Counted from the first letter of the stretch, positions 1 through 9,798 are shown. The stretch is DNA of 64,000 bases from Maribacter litopenaei (GCF_025244665.1 NZ_CP104205.1:2973001-3037000); one strand, 5' to 3'. A program made the numbers and translations. The notes: generated from the letters alone by a model not told the origin.

Positions 1-430
1 CAACTTTTTCCATTTTATCCAGGTCATAACTTTTCCATTCATTGTTTCCTGGAAGAAAAATGGTATTCCCCTTAAATTCCTTCACCAAATCCATTTGTTC
101 CGTTACGAATGTACTGTCCTTAGTCCAAGAATCTGTTTTAGTAGAGATGTTGTCACCTGTAAAAATTACAGTACTATTCTTTCCGCTTTTATTTATTTCG
201 GATATAAAGCGTTCCAATAATTTTTTGTTCGAATTATCCACAGCATTACCGTAGCCTCCAGCCAAAAAAAATGTATAGCTAATTTCCTGGCTTGGATTTT
301 TGGAAGCCAATGGAATTTCTTGATGCTCTTTGAAGGTAGCACAAGAATCCAATAATATTAGGAAGAACATTCCTAAGAGACCTATAAATAAATGAATGAA
401 TTTTGTGCTTAAATTGTGAGGTTTTGTCAT
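1..430 (-). CDS. Lipoprotein with metallophosphoesterase-like fold, N-terminal part
   Basis: The frame opens with ATG at 430 and runs off the left edge, so about 143 N-terminal residues are visible. A hydrophobic leader ends in LLDSC, a lipobox-like site, so the protein is probably exported and lipid-anchored. Two blocks resemble calcineurin-like phosphoesterases: VIFTGDNIS (usually LGDNIY) and FLPGNNEW (usually PGNHDW). The His-Asp of the second block reads Asn-Glu here, so metal binding may be altered. The family call rests on these two motifs only. Substrate unknown. Confidence 0.55.
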   Translation of the reverse strand, partial: MTKPHNLSTKFIHLFIGLLGMFFLILLDSCATFKEHQEIPLASKNPSQEISYTFFLAGGYGNAVDNSNKKLLERFISEINKSGKNSTVIFTGDNISTKTDSWTKDSTFVTEQMDLVKEFKGNTIFLPGNNEWKSYDLDKMEKV

Positions 431-463
431 ATACGTAATTAGGTTTACAATAGGCTAAAAATC

Positions 464-631
464 CTAATCGAAGGCAATTCCACTGAGGACCACACCTATA
501 ATCATAAGTATTAAGAAGCCAATGACAATGGCGGTTCCCAGCTTGGTTTTTGTATCCTTTTGAAAAATGTATCCACGTTTTTCCTTTTCAGGGTCTTTTA
601 CAAACTCTGTTTTTTCTTCTCCTTGTTTCAT
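464..631 (-). CDS. Small single-span membrane protein
   Basis: A 55-residue protein. The N-terminal half is charged and lysine-rich (MKQGEEKTEFVKDPEKEKRG), and the C-terminal half is one hydrophobic helix (TAIVIGFLILMIIGVVLSGI). It sits between the lipoprotein gene and the aldehyde dehydrogenase gene on the same strand, only 4 nt past the end of the latter, so it is probably co-transcribed. I recognise no family and propose no function. Confidence 0.6.
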   Translation of the reverse strand: MKQGEEKTEFVKDPEKEKRGYIFQKDTKTKLGTAIVIGFLILMIIGVVLSGIAFD

Positions 632-635
632 GTTT

Positions 636-1996
636 TTAATTTTTAATGTAAACTGTTTTCTTATTCACGAAAGCCAAGATTCCTTCTCTTGAAAGCTCCC
701 TACCATACCCGGATGCTTTAGTACCCCCAAAGGGCAATCTAGGGTCTGATTTTACCATGTCGTTTATGAAAAATGCTCCATCCGAAATCTTAGGAATCAA
801 ATCCAATGCCCCTTCGATATCTTCGGTAAATAACATAGCACCCAATCCGTAATTCGAATTATTGGTCAAGCTAATGGCGTGTTCCCTATTATCAGCTTTT
901 ATTATGGATGCCACGGGCCCAAAGGTTTCTTCGTCAAATGCTGGCATTCCGGGCACTACTTCTGTTAGTATTGTTGGTTCAAAAAATGCACCTTCCATTT
1001 GATTACCTAAAACTAGTTTAGCACCTTTCTCGATAGATTCATTTACCTGTTTCTTTAAGGTCTTTGCTAAATCCTCCCTGGCCAATACACCGATGTACGT
1101 GTCTTTTTCCGAGGGATTCCCCGTTACTAGGTTTTTTGCCGCTTCTGTAAATCTATCTACAAATTCATCATAGATTTCTGAACATACAATAAACCGTTTG
1201 GCAGCGATACAACTTTGACCTGTATTTTGCATCCTGGCCTTTACCATAGTGTTCAGGTGCTTATCCAAATCGGCATCCTCAAAAACAATACAGGCATTAT
1301 TACCTCCAAGCTCCAAAACGGTCTTTTTTAAATTTTTACCTGCTGTTTGTGCAATTCCCCTGCCTGCTTTTTCACTTCCAGTTAATGTAACCGCCTTAAT
1401 AGTCTCGTGTGCAATTAACTGCTCGATTTCTTCATGACCAGCAAGAACACTTTGAAAGCAACCTTGAGGATAACCTGCGTCCAGAAAAAGTTTTTCCGAG
1501 CCTTGGCGCATCCCGGTACATTTTGGGCATGTTTAAGTATGCCCGTATTCCCAGCAGTCAATGTAGGCGCGGCAAAACGAATAACTTGCCGGAAAGGATA
1601 GTTCCATGGCATAACTGCCAGTATGCATCCCAATGGATCATAGCTAATAAAGCTTTCTTCCGCATCCGTTTCTATGATTTCATCGGCCAACAAGTCTTCT
1701 GCATTATAGGCATAGAAATCACAGGCCCAAGCACATTTCTCTATTTCAGCGATACTCTGTGAAATTGGTTTTCCCATTTCTGCCGTCATAAGTTGGGCGT
1801 ACTCTTCTTTTCTTTCCAACAATAAACTGGAAACATTGTCCAATAATTTACATCGTTCTTTAATGGTTTTATTCGACCATTCATTTTGAATCGATTGTGT
1901 TAATTTGATTTTCTGTTCTATCGTATGTGAAGTGTCCTTAGTATACGCTTCAATATTTTCACCTGTAAATGGGTTTTTTGACCAAATGGTTGACAT
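636..1996 (-). CDS. NAD(P)-dependent aldehyde dehydrogenase, succinate-semialdehyde type
   Basis: Oxidises an aldehyde to the acid. The sequence is closest in feel to short succinate-semialdehyde dehydrogenases of about 455 residues. The N-terminal part (from MSTIWSKNPFTGE) contains the cofactor-site PWNYP. The C-terminal part has the general-base block LELGGNN, the catalytic cysteine in NTGQSCIAAKRF, and the closing LPFGGTKASGYGREL. The frame breaks near 1496-1500, where observed CCGAGC (plus strand) should read CCAGAGC. That repair joins PGCAKA to LEKLFLDAG. I regard it as one functional gene with a consensus error. The true substrate cannot be told from sequence alone. Confidence 0.85.
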
Positions 1997-2195
1997 TTCT
2001 ATAGTTTTATGACCAACAAAGGTAAATTCAAGGCTGGAATCCCGTTGGTTCTTTCCCTTAAATTGTTAACCCTTTTACGCTTTAAGCATTGCCGTCAATA
2101 TTTAATTTGTTTGAGCTAAGCTACACCCTCGATTAATTACACCTTTGTACTATAAATGATGAAAGACATCATATATAAACTTAAAATCAATCATT

Positions 2196-2531
2196 ATGAG
2201 TAATAATAGTGGAAATACACTTTTAGCGATCATCGCCGGTTCTGCAATCGGTGCCGCTTTGGGTATCTTATATGCACCTGAAAAGGGAGAAATAACTAGG
2301 AAAAGAATTGCCGATAAGGCAAATGAAACTAAAGATCAATTAACGGAAAACGCCATTAGTCTAAAGGATAGGGTAGCGAGCAGTATTGCATCGGAAAAAC
2401 AAACCCTTGACCATAGAGTGGAATCTTTAGTATCCGATGTCAGTTACAAAACCGAGGACGTTATTACTACGTTGGAAAGAAAGTTGGCGGAGCTAAAAGC
2501 AAAAAACAAAAAACTTCAAAAAACTTCGTAA
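2196..2531 (+). CDS. YtxH domain protein (copy 1)
   Basis: A 111-residue protein with a short N-terminal membrane helix of the YtxH type (IIAGSAIGAALGILYAPEKG), followed by a long charged, probably coiled-coil region ending in ERKLAELKAKNKKLQK. YtxH proteins are small stress-associated membrane proteins of unknown mechanism. It is the first gene of a tight trio; its stop codon abuts the next start. An equivalent trio lies at 41606-42533. A weak promoter, CACCTTTG at 2140-2147, and an inverted repeat at 2156-2172 lie upstream. Confidence 0.85.
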   Translation: MSNNSGNTLLAIIAGSAIGAALGILYAPEKGEITRKRIADKANETKDQLTENAISLKDRVASSIASEKQTLDHRVESLVSDVSYKTEDVITTLERKLAELKAKNKKLQKTS

Positions 2532-2879
2532 ATGGGAGTTTTTGAATCACTTAACAATACTTCCAATAAGGCTGTTGACCTAAGTGAACAGTTTTATAGA
2601 AAGACACAGGAGTATTATAAACTTAAGGTGTTTCACCAATTGGCATCAACTACCGGAATGTTCTGTAAAATGGCCATCCTCGGTAGTTTGGCCTTTTTAG
2701 GAATCTTGTTCCTAACAGTTGGTGGAACGCTTTATTTAGGAAATGTTCTTGGAAGTATGGTGTACTCCTGTCTTCTTGTAGCGGGCCTTTTCTTTATTCT
2801 CGTGGCCATCCTCTTCAGATTAAGGAGGAAAATTGATAATGCCATCGTGAAGAAACTATCCCGTAAATTTTTTAATTAA
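2532..2879 (+). CDS. Holin-X-like (phage-holin family) membrane protein (copy 1)
   Basis: A 115-residue protein with two adjacent transmembrane helices near residues 45-100 (GSLAFLGILFLTVGGTLYLG and YSCLLVAGLFFILVAILF) between charged ends. This matches the small Holin-X/DUF1469-like proteins found after YtxH in Bacteroidota. The start follows the YtxH stop directly, so translational coupling is likely. Presumed envelope stress role; no enzymatic motif is seen. Confidence 0.7.
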   Translation: MGVFESLNNTSNKAVDLSEQFYRKTQEYYKLKVFHQLASTTGMFCKMAILGSLAFLGILFLTVGGTLYLGNVLGSMVYSCLLVAGLFFILVAILFRLRRKIDNAIVKKLSRKFFN

Positions 2880-2895
2880 TTGACCAATAACCTTT

Positions 2896-3090
2896 ATGTA
2901 CCGGAATTTTGATGAAATAGAATATGATCTTGAAAGGCTAGACCTAGAAAGACAGATTGCCCTAGAGGAACTAAAAGGGCTCAAGCAAGAGGTAAAGGAA
3001 GATTTAAGCCCTTACAACTGGCTTTCTACCTCTATTTCCTTCGTCAAAAAATATGGTATCTTGTATTTGATCAAGAAAATCCTTAAATAG
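2896..3090 (+). CDS. DUF6327-like small protein (copy 1)
   Basis: A 64-residue protein starting MYRNFDEIEYDLERLDLERQ: an acidic/basic amphipathic N-terminal half, then LSPYNWLSTSISFVKKYG, a conserved turn before a basic tail. It is the third member of the YtxH trio and pairs with the gene at 42288-42533 (same DLAPLN-type block). The family assignment is from memory of the trio arrangement and is tentative. Function unknown. Confidence 0.65.
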   Translation: MYRNFDEIEYDLERLDLERQIALEELKGLKQEVKEDLSPYNWLSTSISFVKKYGILYLIKKILK

Positions 3091-3101
3091 GCATCCCAAT
3101 C

Positions 3102-4149
3102 TTATATCACCTCAAGAGACAAGGGCCTTTTCACATTACTGTGAAATTCGCTGGGGCTTATACCATATTTATTCTTGAATATCTTAGAAAAATAACTACG
3201 GCTACTAAATCCAATAGAATACACCACTTGTGAAATATTCATGTCCGAATTACTAAGATAATCCCTAGCGGCCTCTAGACGTGCATGCCTAATATATTCG
3301 GTTACCGTTCTAGTATACAACAACTTAAAACCTTCCTGTAATTTTGCCTGGGATAAGCCGAGATGTTCTTGAGAGCTGCTCCAAAGTATATTCTTTAGAG
3401 ACATTTTTAGCAATTTTATTGGCCAATTCCCTAATTATTTTCAATTCACGTCGCAATAGAGATGTTTCAGGCAAGGAACTTTTACTTTCCTTTTCATGTT
3501 GTGCTATGTGCATGGCCAAAATCTCATAGACCAGCCCCTCAATCTGCATGATTCTAATCATGCCATTTTTGTTTTTGACTTTTCTTAAAGCCGAAATCTT
3601 ATTGGCTAGTTTTAAGTTATAGGACCCAAAAAAAGCAAATCTCCTTTCATGATCCGTATCCATAAAAACTTGATATAACTTTTTATTTAACTCCTCTACT
3701 CCGTTCAACCGCTTCTTTAAAAACTCTTTACGGGTAATTAAAATCACATTAATAGCCAGTTTTACTCCTTTAGAAAAATATCCCAAACTGGCCGTATCAT
3801 CTGTATTGGCAATGATTACCGACTGAAACTGTTCCATTTGTTTCAATGCGCTTTCAGGTTGGTTTTCAAACCTATGGCCACAATGCCCTTCCAAACAATA
3901 ATAAAACCGAATGGGGTTGTATTCGGCATAGTTACTTTCAAAAATTACATCATCATGAAAGGTAATGTCGTACTCAAGTAAAGTGACCCCCCACTCAAAA
4001 GGAATAAAGCGAATGTTGCCTGTAGCATTTACGTTATTTACCGATAATGTGTATTCCCCCCATCTCTCGGTAAGCTGGCCCCCGATTTGTTCCTGTATCT
4101 GCCTAACATTATCGCTCGTAGAGCTTCCTTCAGTTTTAATTGTAATCAT
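3102..4149 (-). CDS. AraC-family transcription regulator 1
   Basis: About 348 residues. The N-terminal two thirds is a sensing domain shared with the regulators at 9.8, 11.7 and 13.0 kb (motifs FEWGVTLLEYDITFHDDV, FFGSYNLKLANKISAL). The C-terminal third is an AraC double helix-turn-helix (AKLQEGFKLLYTRTV, NISQVVYSIGFSSRSYFSKI). The frame breaks at 3358-3364 just before the DNA-binding domain. Changing CCGAGAT to CCAGAT gives SRTSGLSQAKLQEG in a single frame. It faces the Dps gene on the same strand; its target is unknown. Confidence 0.85.
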
Positions 4150-4283
4150 ATCTTAATTTCCTTGAAATAAAGCTCAACCTAGATTGACCATGAATGGAAT
4201 GCAAGGTATGACATTTCTAAATTTTAAAATTCCATTCTAATAGAATATAGATCTTTTTAAGCACCATTCTGAAGGTTATGAGC

Positions 4284-4311
4284 AAAAAAAAGCTCCTATT
4301 AAAGGAGCTTT
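4284..4311 (-). terminator. Rho-independent terminator after dps
   Basis: Stem AAAGCTCC/GGAGCTTT with a 6-7 nt loop. Read on the minus strand it is followed by a run of eight T. It lies 22 nt beyond the Dps stop codon. Confidence 0.85.
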
Positions 4312-4332
4312 CGTTGGCCATAAAGTCAAACT

Positions 4333-4815
4333 TTATAATTGATCCCGTGTATCTTTTAGCCAAGCGTCTAACATCCAACTTACTTTTTCTAAACTGGCGA
4401 TGTAGCCTCCCATCATATCTATGGTACCCTCATCTCCTGCATCATCGGCTTTTTTGACCACTTTGTTCATTTGTCTTAAAATAAATTCATGGTCGGTTAA
4501 AATGTGCTCCACCATTTTCTTATCACTGATCAAAGAGGAAGTTTCCTTTACCTTTGAAAGTTTAAAATACTCAGTAAACATACTTTTTGGGTGGTGTCTA
4601 AGGGTAAGTATCCGTTCGGCAATTTCATCAATTTTGACCCTGGCGTCCGTATATAACTCTTCAAATTTTTCATGTAGATCAAAGAAATTCTTACCTAAAA
4701 CATTCCAGTGGAATCCCCTTAGATTCTGATAATAAATGTTGTATTCGGCCAGTAGTATATTTAACTCCTCCACTACCGGCTCTACCTTTTTGTTATCTAT
4801 GCTTAAATAGCTCAT
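4333..4815 (-). CDS. dps: Dps-family ferritin-like DNA protection protein
   Basis: A 160-residue four-helix protein of normal Dps length. It assembles into dodecamers that oxidise and store iron with hydrogen peroxide and coat DNA in stress. The inter-subunit ferroxidase ligands are visible: His in NLRGFHWNVLG, and His, Asp and Glu in FFDLHEKFEELYTDARVKID. It has its own terminator and stands between an AraC regulator and a cyclase-fold protein. The start ATG at 4815 gives the canonical short N-terminus. Confidence 0.95.
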   Translation of the reverse strand: MSYLSIDNKKVEPVVEELNILLAEYNIYYQNLRGFHWNVLGKNFFDLHEKFEELYTDARVKIDEIAERILTLRHHPKSMFTEYFKLSKVKETSSLISDKKMVEHILTDHEFILRQMNKVVKKADDAGDEGTIDMMGGYIASLEKVSWMLDAWLKDTRDQL

Positions 4816-4942
4816 ATCTTAATATTTTGATTAATAGTTTTATTTAAAACTAAGGTACAATCAAGCCTCAAATGCCCTTATCTCAATAGGAACAACCCTT
4901 GACGCGAATCAAATTTTAGCTATGATTTAACAGTAAAAGCGG

Positions 4943-5548
4943 TTATCGTTGTACTAGAGGTTTCAAATTGATATAGTGGTAATGTATTTTGCCTACATGG
5001 TCATATTCCGTGTAGTTCTTTTTAAGCTCTCCCCAATCAAATTCTTTATCAAGGTCATGTTCTTTATAGTAGTTGGAGAGTCCTTCGCTAATCAAGATAT
5101 ATTCATCCATTCTAATCTTGTTTTTTAAAAGTCTATGGGCTACTATCAAATCTTCGCCAAACAATTTTATTCGATTGCCCACCTTTGTGGAGGTTACTTC
5201 TTCCCCATAATGTAGAATTATTTTTAAACCCAAAACCTCGGGTATTTTTGGGGCGTCCTTCTCTTCTTTAAATTGGTTTTTAAGTGTTTCCAATTGCTCA
5301 TAAAATTCCAAATAGAAATTCTCACATTGCTCTATAAGCTTCCTTATGGATGGCATTTTCCCCGTTTTAAAAAACAATACGGCATCACCCTCAATCTCGG
5401 AAACCTTAAGACCGATTTTATTGGAGTATATTATTTTGTTTAAAAGGGTAGGGATTACCTTGGAACTAAGATCGAAATCAGTTCCGCTCATAAATTCCGT
5501 AAAACCACTAATATCCGGTATACACAGTAAGGTAGGGGTTGCTTTCAT
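4943..5548 (-). CDS. DUF2652 protein with nucleotidyl-cyclase-like fold
   Basis: A 201-residue protein opening TPTLLCIPDISGFTEFM, the DUF2652 signature. The DISGFT block, the EIEGDAVLFF block and the LHYGEEV block align with the first metal site and core strands of class III adenylate cyclases. The catalytic pairs needed for cyclisation are not complete, so it may bind nucleotide without making cAMP. Relevant because a cyclic-nucleotide-binding-fold regulator lies at 42.5 kb, but I see no direct link. The last residues are PLVQR. Confidence 0.75.
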   Translation of the reverse strand: MKATPTLLCIPDISGFTEFMSGTDFDLSSKVIPTLLNKIIYSNKIGLKVSEIEGDAVLFFKTGKMPSIRKLIEQCENFYLEFYEQLETLKNQFKEEKDAPKIPEVLGLKIILHYGEEVTSTKVGNRIKLFGEDLIVAHRLLKNKIRMDEYILISEGLSNYYKEHDLDKEFDWGELKKNYTEYDHVGKIHYHYINLKPLVQR

Positions 5549-5768
5549 ATAATATGTCCTAATTAGGGATTTGATCCATCAATAACATTTTCCGATGGCT
5601 TTCTTCAGTTTTTTCAAATATCCTAAAATAGTTGTTTAGGCTCTTTTAGAGTGACTCAAAAAATAAAAATATTACTGTTTATAAAAGGGGTGATAATACG
5701 CAAAACCGCCTATTTTATTAACGTCAAGAATCCTAGGGATACAGCAAAGGGAATAGGTATATGACCTT

Positions 5769-5776
5769 TAAATTTG
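5769..5776 (+). promoter_or_regulatory. -7 promoter element for the 5811 lipoprotein gene
   Basis: TAAATTTG, a full match to the Bacteroidota TAnnTTTG element, 34 nt before the start codon. No clear -33 TTTG was found at the usual distance. Confidence 0.5.
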
Positions 5777-5810
5777 TAGTGAATCGAAGTAGAACATAAA
5801 ATTAAGAGAA

Positions 5811-6392
5811 ATGAAGAAATTAATACTGATTATGGGAGTGGGAGCTCTTATTACAAGTTGTAATATAAAAAAAGAAGAAAAAGGTGAATTGCCGGAGGTG
5901 GATGTAGATGTAATGGCCGATGCCGGGGAGTTACCTGAATACGATGTGAATTGGGCAGACATTGATGTGGGAACCACCACCAAAACCGTGAACGTACCTA
6001 AAGTGGTCGTTGTCATGGAAGAAGAGGAAGTGGAAGTACCCTATATAGATTTTGACATGCCAGAAGGAGATAGTACACAGGTAGCAGAAAGAACTATTAT
6101 GGTTGAGGCAGAAGTTACGAATACGGAGCACAAATTGGATATCAAAAAGATATATGCTTCAGGAAACAAGCTTTATGTAGTGTCAGAATTAACTAGTACG
6201 GATACCTCCATAGATGATAAAACCATGAGGGTTTCAGATCAGGTGGTACTTAAAGCACCGAATTGGATGTTAAATATTACATCGTTGGTCAAAGACCGAG
6301 AAAACATGTTCAACAGTAAGTATGAATATGTAAGCAATATGTCTGAAATTGAGAATGACATGAAGGATACTAAAGTGATTTACGAGAAATAG
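5811..6392 (+). CDS. Acidic lipoprotein of unknown function
   Basis: A 193-residue protein. The leader MKKLILIMGVGALITSC is a clear lipoprotein signal with Cys17. The mature N-terminus is a low-complexity acidic stretch rich in Val-Asp-Glu with repeated LPEVDVD/LPEYDVN-type units. The C-terminal half (residues 110-190) looks globular with alternating beta-type hydrophobics. It is probably a periplasm- or outer-membrane-facing stress lipoprotein. I recognise no enzyme motif. The sequence is intact. Confidence 0.75.
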   Translation: MKKLILIMGVGALITSCNIKKEEKGELPEVDVDVMADAGELPEYDVNWADIDVGTTTKTVNVPKVVVVMEEEEVEVPYIDFDMPEGDSTQVAERTIMVEAEVTNTEHKLDIKKIYASGNKLYVVSELTSTDTSIDDKTMRVSDQVVLKAPNWMLNITSLVKDRENMFNSKYEYVSNMSEIENDMKDTKVIYEK

Positions 6393-6492
6393 AATTTTGG
6401 TTGATTGGTTGAAAAATGATTCTCGTATGGTAAAACATACTTGAGTCATTTTTTTTCTTTCGCAGTTAGCACATTAATATTAAGAGTACTCT

Positions 6493-7581
6493 ATGACCAC
6501 CAATGTTTCTTACGATATAGATTTCATAGATAAACTTATGACTCAACCCAGCGAGGCAGCCTCTCACTTGGACTTAAAATATGTACAAAGGGAAAACCTA
6601 ACCATCCTAAGAATTAGAAGAGGAAAAAAGTTTGCCTACATACTTCATAAAAAACCAATTCGAAAAAAATCCGAGTTGGAGCGAATTGCCCAACTGGTCA
6701 TTCCTCCTGCATGGGAGGATGTAAAAATTTCTTCCATCTCCAATGCCCATCTCCAGGCCATAGGATATGACCTTAAAAATAGACTACAGTATAAATATCA
6801 TCCAACCTGGACGAAAGTAAGGAACCGCACCAAATTTTTTAAAATGCGGCATTTTGGGGAGACGCTTCCACAGATTAGGGAAAATATAGAAAGAGACTTA
6901 CTCTTAGAAGGTTGGCCTAAAAACAAAGTGATGGCCCTAATTCTTAAACTTATGGAAGAGACCCATATTAGAATTGGTAACCAGCAATATGCCAAGAGGA
7001 ATAAGACCTACGGCCTTTCTACCCTTAGGAGAAGACATATAACGTTTTTCAAAGAGAAACTCCGGTTTGAGTTTACAGGAAAAAAGGGGAAAAAGCACAA
7101 AATAACCTTAAGAAACAAAAAGCTACGAAATCTTGTAGGCAAGTGCGAGGAAATACCTGGTTGGGAGCTCTTTCAATTCTTTGAGGAAGATGGAACAAAA
7201 ACTAACGTGGATAGTGGTATGGTAAACGAGTATATCCATGAGATAAGCGGGCACCACTTCACTGCAAAGGACTTTAGAACATGGGCGGGAACTGTTATAT
7301 TCTATGAAGCCTTACAGGATATGCCTAGAGCAAATTCTGATAAAGAAATCAAAAAGAACATTCTATCCGCATTTGATAAGACGGCAAAGGAACTAGGCAA
7401 TACAAGAAATGTTTGCCGCACATTTTATGTGCACCCATTGGTGGTGAAAAAATATGAGCAAGGCAGTCTGCTTTTAGATTTGGGTGATTCGAATAAAAAC
7501 AATACCACCACGGATCTAACGACCACCGAAAAAGAGGTCTTGAGAATTATTAAGGAATATAAACCATTAAAAAACCTATAA
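6493..7581 (+). CDS. DNA topoisomerase IB (poxvirus-like)
   Basis: A 362-residue type IB topoisomerase, the usual bacterial length. It relaxes supercoils by a 3'-phosphotyrosyl intermediate. Visible catalytic elements: Arg in THIRIGNQQYAKRNKTYGLS, the Lys-rich hairpin TGKKGKKHKI, Arg in FRTWAGTV, and the active tyrosine in CRTFYVHP. The N-terminal domain covers residues 1-110 (VIPPAWEDVKIS, YKYHPTW). It is followed after 10 nt by mscS, so the two may be co-transcribed. Confidence 0.93.
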   Translation: MTTNVSYDIDFIDKLMTQPSEAASHLDLKYVQRENLTILRIRRGKKFAYILHKKPIRKKSELERIAQLVIPPAWEDVKISSISNAHLQAIGYDLKNRLQYKYHPTWTKVRNRTKFFKMRHFGETLPQIRENIERDLLLEGWPKNKVMALILKLMEETHIRIGNQQYAKRNKTYGLSTLRRRHITFFKEKLRFEFTGKKGKKHKITLRNKKLRNLVGKCEEIPGWELFQFFEEDGTKTNVDSGMVNEYIHEISGHHFTAKDFRTWAGTVIFYEALQDMPRANSDKEIKKNILSAFDKTAKELGNTRNVCRTFYVHPLVVKKYEQGSLLLDLGDSNKNNTTTDLTTTEKEVLRIIKEYKPLKNL

Positions 7582-7591
7582 AAAACAAATT

Positions 7592-8482
7592 ATGAGCGAA
7601 AAATTTTCTGAAGCATGGTCCAAGATGTTGGAAAAACTGGGCAAGTGGTTCGACACTTTTATTTTGAATTTACCGAACATCATGATTGCCATTATCGTTT
7701 TTGCGATAACGGTATTTATATCCAGATATATCAGCAAAGGAGTATCAAGACTTCGGAGAAAACAAAATTGCAGGCATCCATGAGAAGCTTATTGTCAAAA
7801 ATCGCTTCCATGGCCATTGTACTTTTGGGTCTCTTTTTGGTATTGGGAATTTTAAACTTAAGCAAGGCGTTAAATACCGTACTCGCCGGTGCCGGGGTTG
7901 TTGGTCTCGGCCGTTGGTCTAGCTCTTCAGGGCGCTTTGGCCAATACATATTCAGGAATTGTCCTTTCCTACATAAAGCATATAAAGTTTGGGGATTGGA
8001 TAGAAAGTAATGGTTTTGAAGGTGAAGTAATCGATTTGGACTTAAGATCGGTAACACTAAAACAACCTGATAACAATTTGGTTTTCCTACCCAACAAGTT
8101 GGTGGTTGAAAACCCCATTAAAAACTATTCCACCACGGCGCAATCAAGGGTAATCTTGGAATGTGGCATAGGTTATGAATCTGACCTTGATTTCGTGCGC
8201 AATTTGGTAAAGAAAACCATCTTGGAAAATTTTGAGTCCATTGAGAACAAGGACGATATTATTTTTCTTTATGAAGAATTTGGCGATAGTTCCATCAATT
8301 TCGAGACCCGTTTTTGGATAAAGTCCACATCAGCGCTTGAAGTGGCCGGAGCCAAAACCGATGCTATGATAGCGGTTAAAAAAGCCTTCGATGAAAATGG
8401 CATAAACATTCCATTCCCTATCAGGACATTGGATTTTCCGCAAAAACTAAAAATCGTTTCAGAGGAGGAAGCAGCGGAATAA
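7592..8482 (+). CDS. mscS: Small-conductance mechanosensitive channel, MscS family
   Basis: About 297 residues. There are three membrane helices: LPNIMIAIIVFAITVFISRY, a second (MAIVLLGLFLVLGIL), and the glycine-rich pore helix TVLAGAGVVGLAVGLALQGALAN. The beta domain (FGDWIESNGFEGEV, LPNKLVVENPIKNYS) and the alpha/beta C-terminal domain follow. The frame is broken twice, near 7752-7757 and 7905-7910. Both repairs fit the CCAGA rule (TTCTGG and TCTGG on this strand) and restore the pore helix exactly. It releases solutes on osmotic downshock. Confidence 0.9.
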
Positions 8483-8498
8483 GATTTAAGGGACATTA

Positions 8499-8708
8499 TT
8501 AAAGATGCTCCACCTCACTTTCGCTTTTAAGTACATGGTCACCATCCTCCTGCTCAATATACAGGGCCTTGTCGCCCTGTTTTCCTTTCCTGGTCACTTC
8601 CGTTCCCTTTATAGTTTTGGTCACCTCATGGTCATAGGTTTCCTTGACTTTTCCTTTGGCAAAGCCATTTCCCCATTTCCATTGTACCTCAGCTCCTTTT
8701 TTAATCAT
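8499..8708 (-). CDS. Tudor-like DUF2945 small protein
   Basis: Sixty-nine residues from the ATG at 8708: MIKKGAEVQWKWGNGFAKGK. It then continues with TYDHEVTKTIKGTEVTRKG, DKALYIEQEDG and DHVLKSESEVE. This is the pattern of the short hypervirulence-associated Tudor-like family (DUF2945), a single SH3-like barrel. An upstream extension to 8801 is possible, but its composition does not fit. It converges on mscS with 16 nt between stops. Role unknown. Confidence 0.75.
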   Translation of the reverse strand: MIKKGAEVQWKWGNGFAKGKVKETYDHEVTKTIKGTEVTRKGKQGDKALYIEQEDGDHVLKSESEVEHL

Positions 8709-8970
8709 GAAATAAAGAATAAAAGATTTAGAACTTGTGCTTCCCATTGTCATTTGAATTTGGAGAACAAGACAATGGGAAGAAGGTTTTGAGTAACCCA
8801 CAAATTCTAACCAATTTGGAATATTAACTATTGCTGTGAAATTCTGAATTATTCTGGTTGTAGCCCATTTTTATCCACGTCATTTTTAACCCTATTGGTG
8901 GTAAAATTAGCTGTATCGGTTAGAGCAAAAACTCGGATGTATAAAGACAAATGAAATTTTGCACCTCAAT

Positions 8971-8978
8971 TAGATTTG
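8971..8978 (+). promoter_or_regulatory. -7 promoter element for the 8995 gene
   Basis: TAGATTTG matches TAnnTTTG and lies 16 nt before the ATG at 8995, implying a very short leader. Confidence 0.45.
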
Positions 8979-8994
8979 TAAAAAAATAGTACGC

Positions 8995-9258
8995 ATGATA
9001 TCCATAGTAGAACTTATAGGGGGAGTTTCCATCTTAATGGCATCCGGCTTCCTTTTGATTTTCATAAAGGAAAGTGTTTTTGACCAAACCACTGAACCTG
9101 AACTGGAGTTCCAAAATACAGACAGCAGTGAATCCTTTATCAATATTGATATAGATTCGTTAGCGGATGATGGGACTACCAAAAATGATACAGAACAAGT
9201 AAAGGAAAAAAGACGGCGATTGGAATCGTTTAAACTAAGGAACAAGTTCTATCATTAA
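8995..9258 (+). CDS. Small N-terminally anchored membrane protein
   Basis: An 87-residue protein with one N-terminal membrane helix (LIGGVSILMASGFLLIFI). An acidic middle section (residues 30-65) and a basic C-terminal tail (KEKRRRLESFKLRNK) follow. No family recognised. It lies upstream of the DUF2383 gene on the same strand with a 62 nt gap. Confidence 0.5.
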   Translation: MISIVELIGGVSILMASGFLLIFIKESVFDQTTEPELEFQNTDSSESFINIDIDSLADDGTTKNDTEQVKEKRRRLESFKLRNKFYH

Positions 9259-9320
9259 AAGTTGAGGATGTTAAATGGCCTACATCCGAGAAAAAGGCCT
9301 ATCACTTAAACAAAAATAAA

Positions 9321-9770
9321 ATGAGTACATACACAGAAAAAGTGGGCGACAAATTGAACGACATTTTGGAAAAGACCTACGATGCTGAGAAAGGTTTTAA
9401 AAAGGCGGCAGACAATACGGATAACGTTGCATTAAAAACCTATTTTGAAAATAAGGCAAAGCAACGCTATGATTTTGGGCACGAACTTAAGGACGAGATT
9501 GCGAGCTTTGGCCAAAAAGTAGAAAAAGGGGATAGCTTTACCAGCAAGGCGCACAGGGCCTGGATGGATGTTAAAGCACTATTTTCTTCAGATGATGCCG
9601 AATCTATGTTGGAAGAGGCCATTAGGGGAGAAAAAGCCGCCGTAGAGGAATATAATGAGGTGCTACAAGAGACTTCCTTACCAAGTAGTACATCTGCGGT
9701 TTTAAAAAGTCAAAAACATGCCATAGAAAATGGGCTTTCCAACATAAAAACCTTGGAAGACTTGGCATAA
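9321..9770 (+). CDS. DUF2383 (PA2169-like) four-helix stress protein
   Basis: A 149-residue all-helical protein of the DUF2383/PA2169 type. Visible are KLNDILEKTYDAEKGFKKAA and the second-half duplicate-like block EEAIRGEKAAVEEYNEVLQE, which give the ferritin-like antiparallel pattern with Glu residues placed as possible metal ligands. Members are induced in stationary or stress conditions; the biochemical role is unknown. A bidirectional terminator follows. Confidence 0.85.
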   Translation: MSTYTEKVGDKLNDILEKTYDAEKGFKKAADNTDNVALKTYFENKAKQRYDFGHELKDEIASFGQKVEKGDSFTSKAHRAWMDVKALFSSDDAESMLEEAIRGEKAAVEEYNEVLQETSLPSSTSAVLKSQKHAIENGLSNIKTLEDLA

Positions 9771-9798
9771 AGAATATTGATTGCTATGTAAAGAAAAA

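Noticed and set aside
2156..2172. Inverted repeat ATGATG-AAAGA-CATCAT as a 17th island operator
   Set aside because: The half-sites are separated by 7 nt in place of 4, it lies after the likely -7 element, and it is 26 kb from the island.
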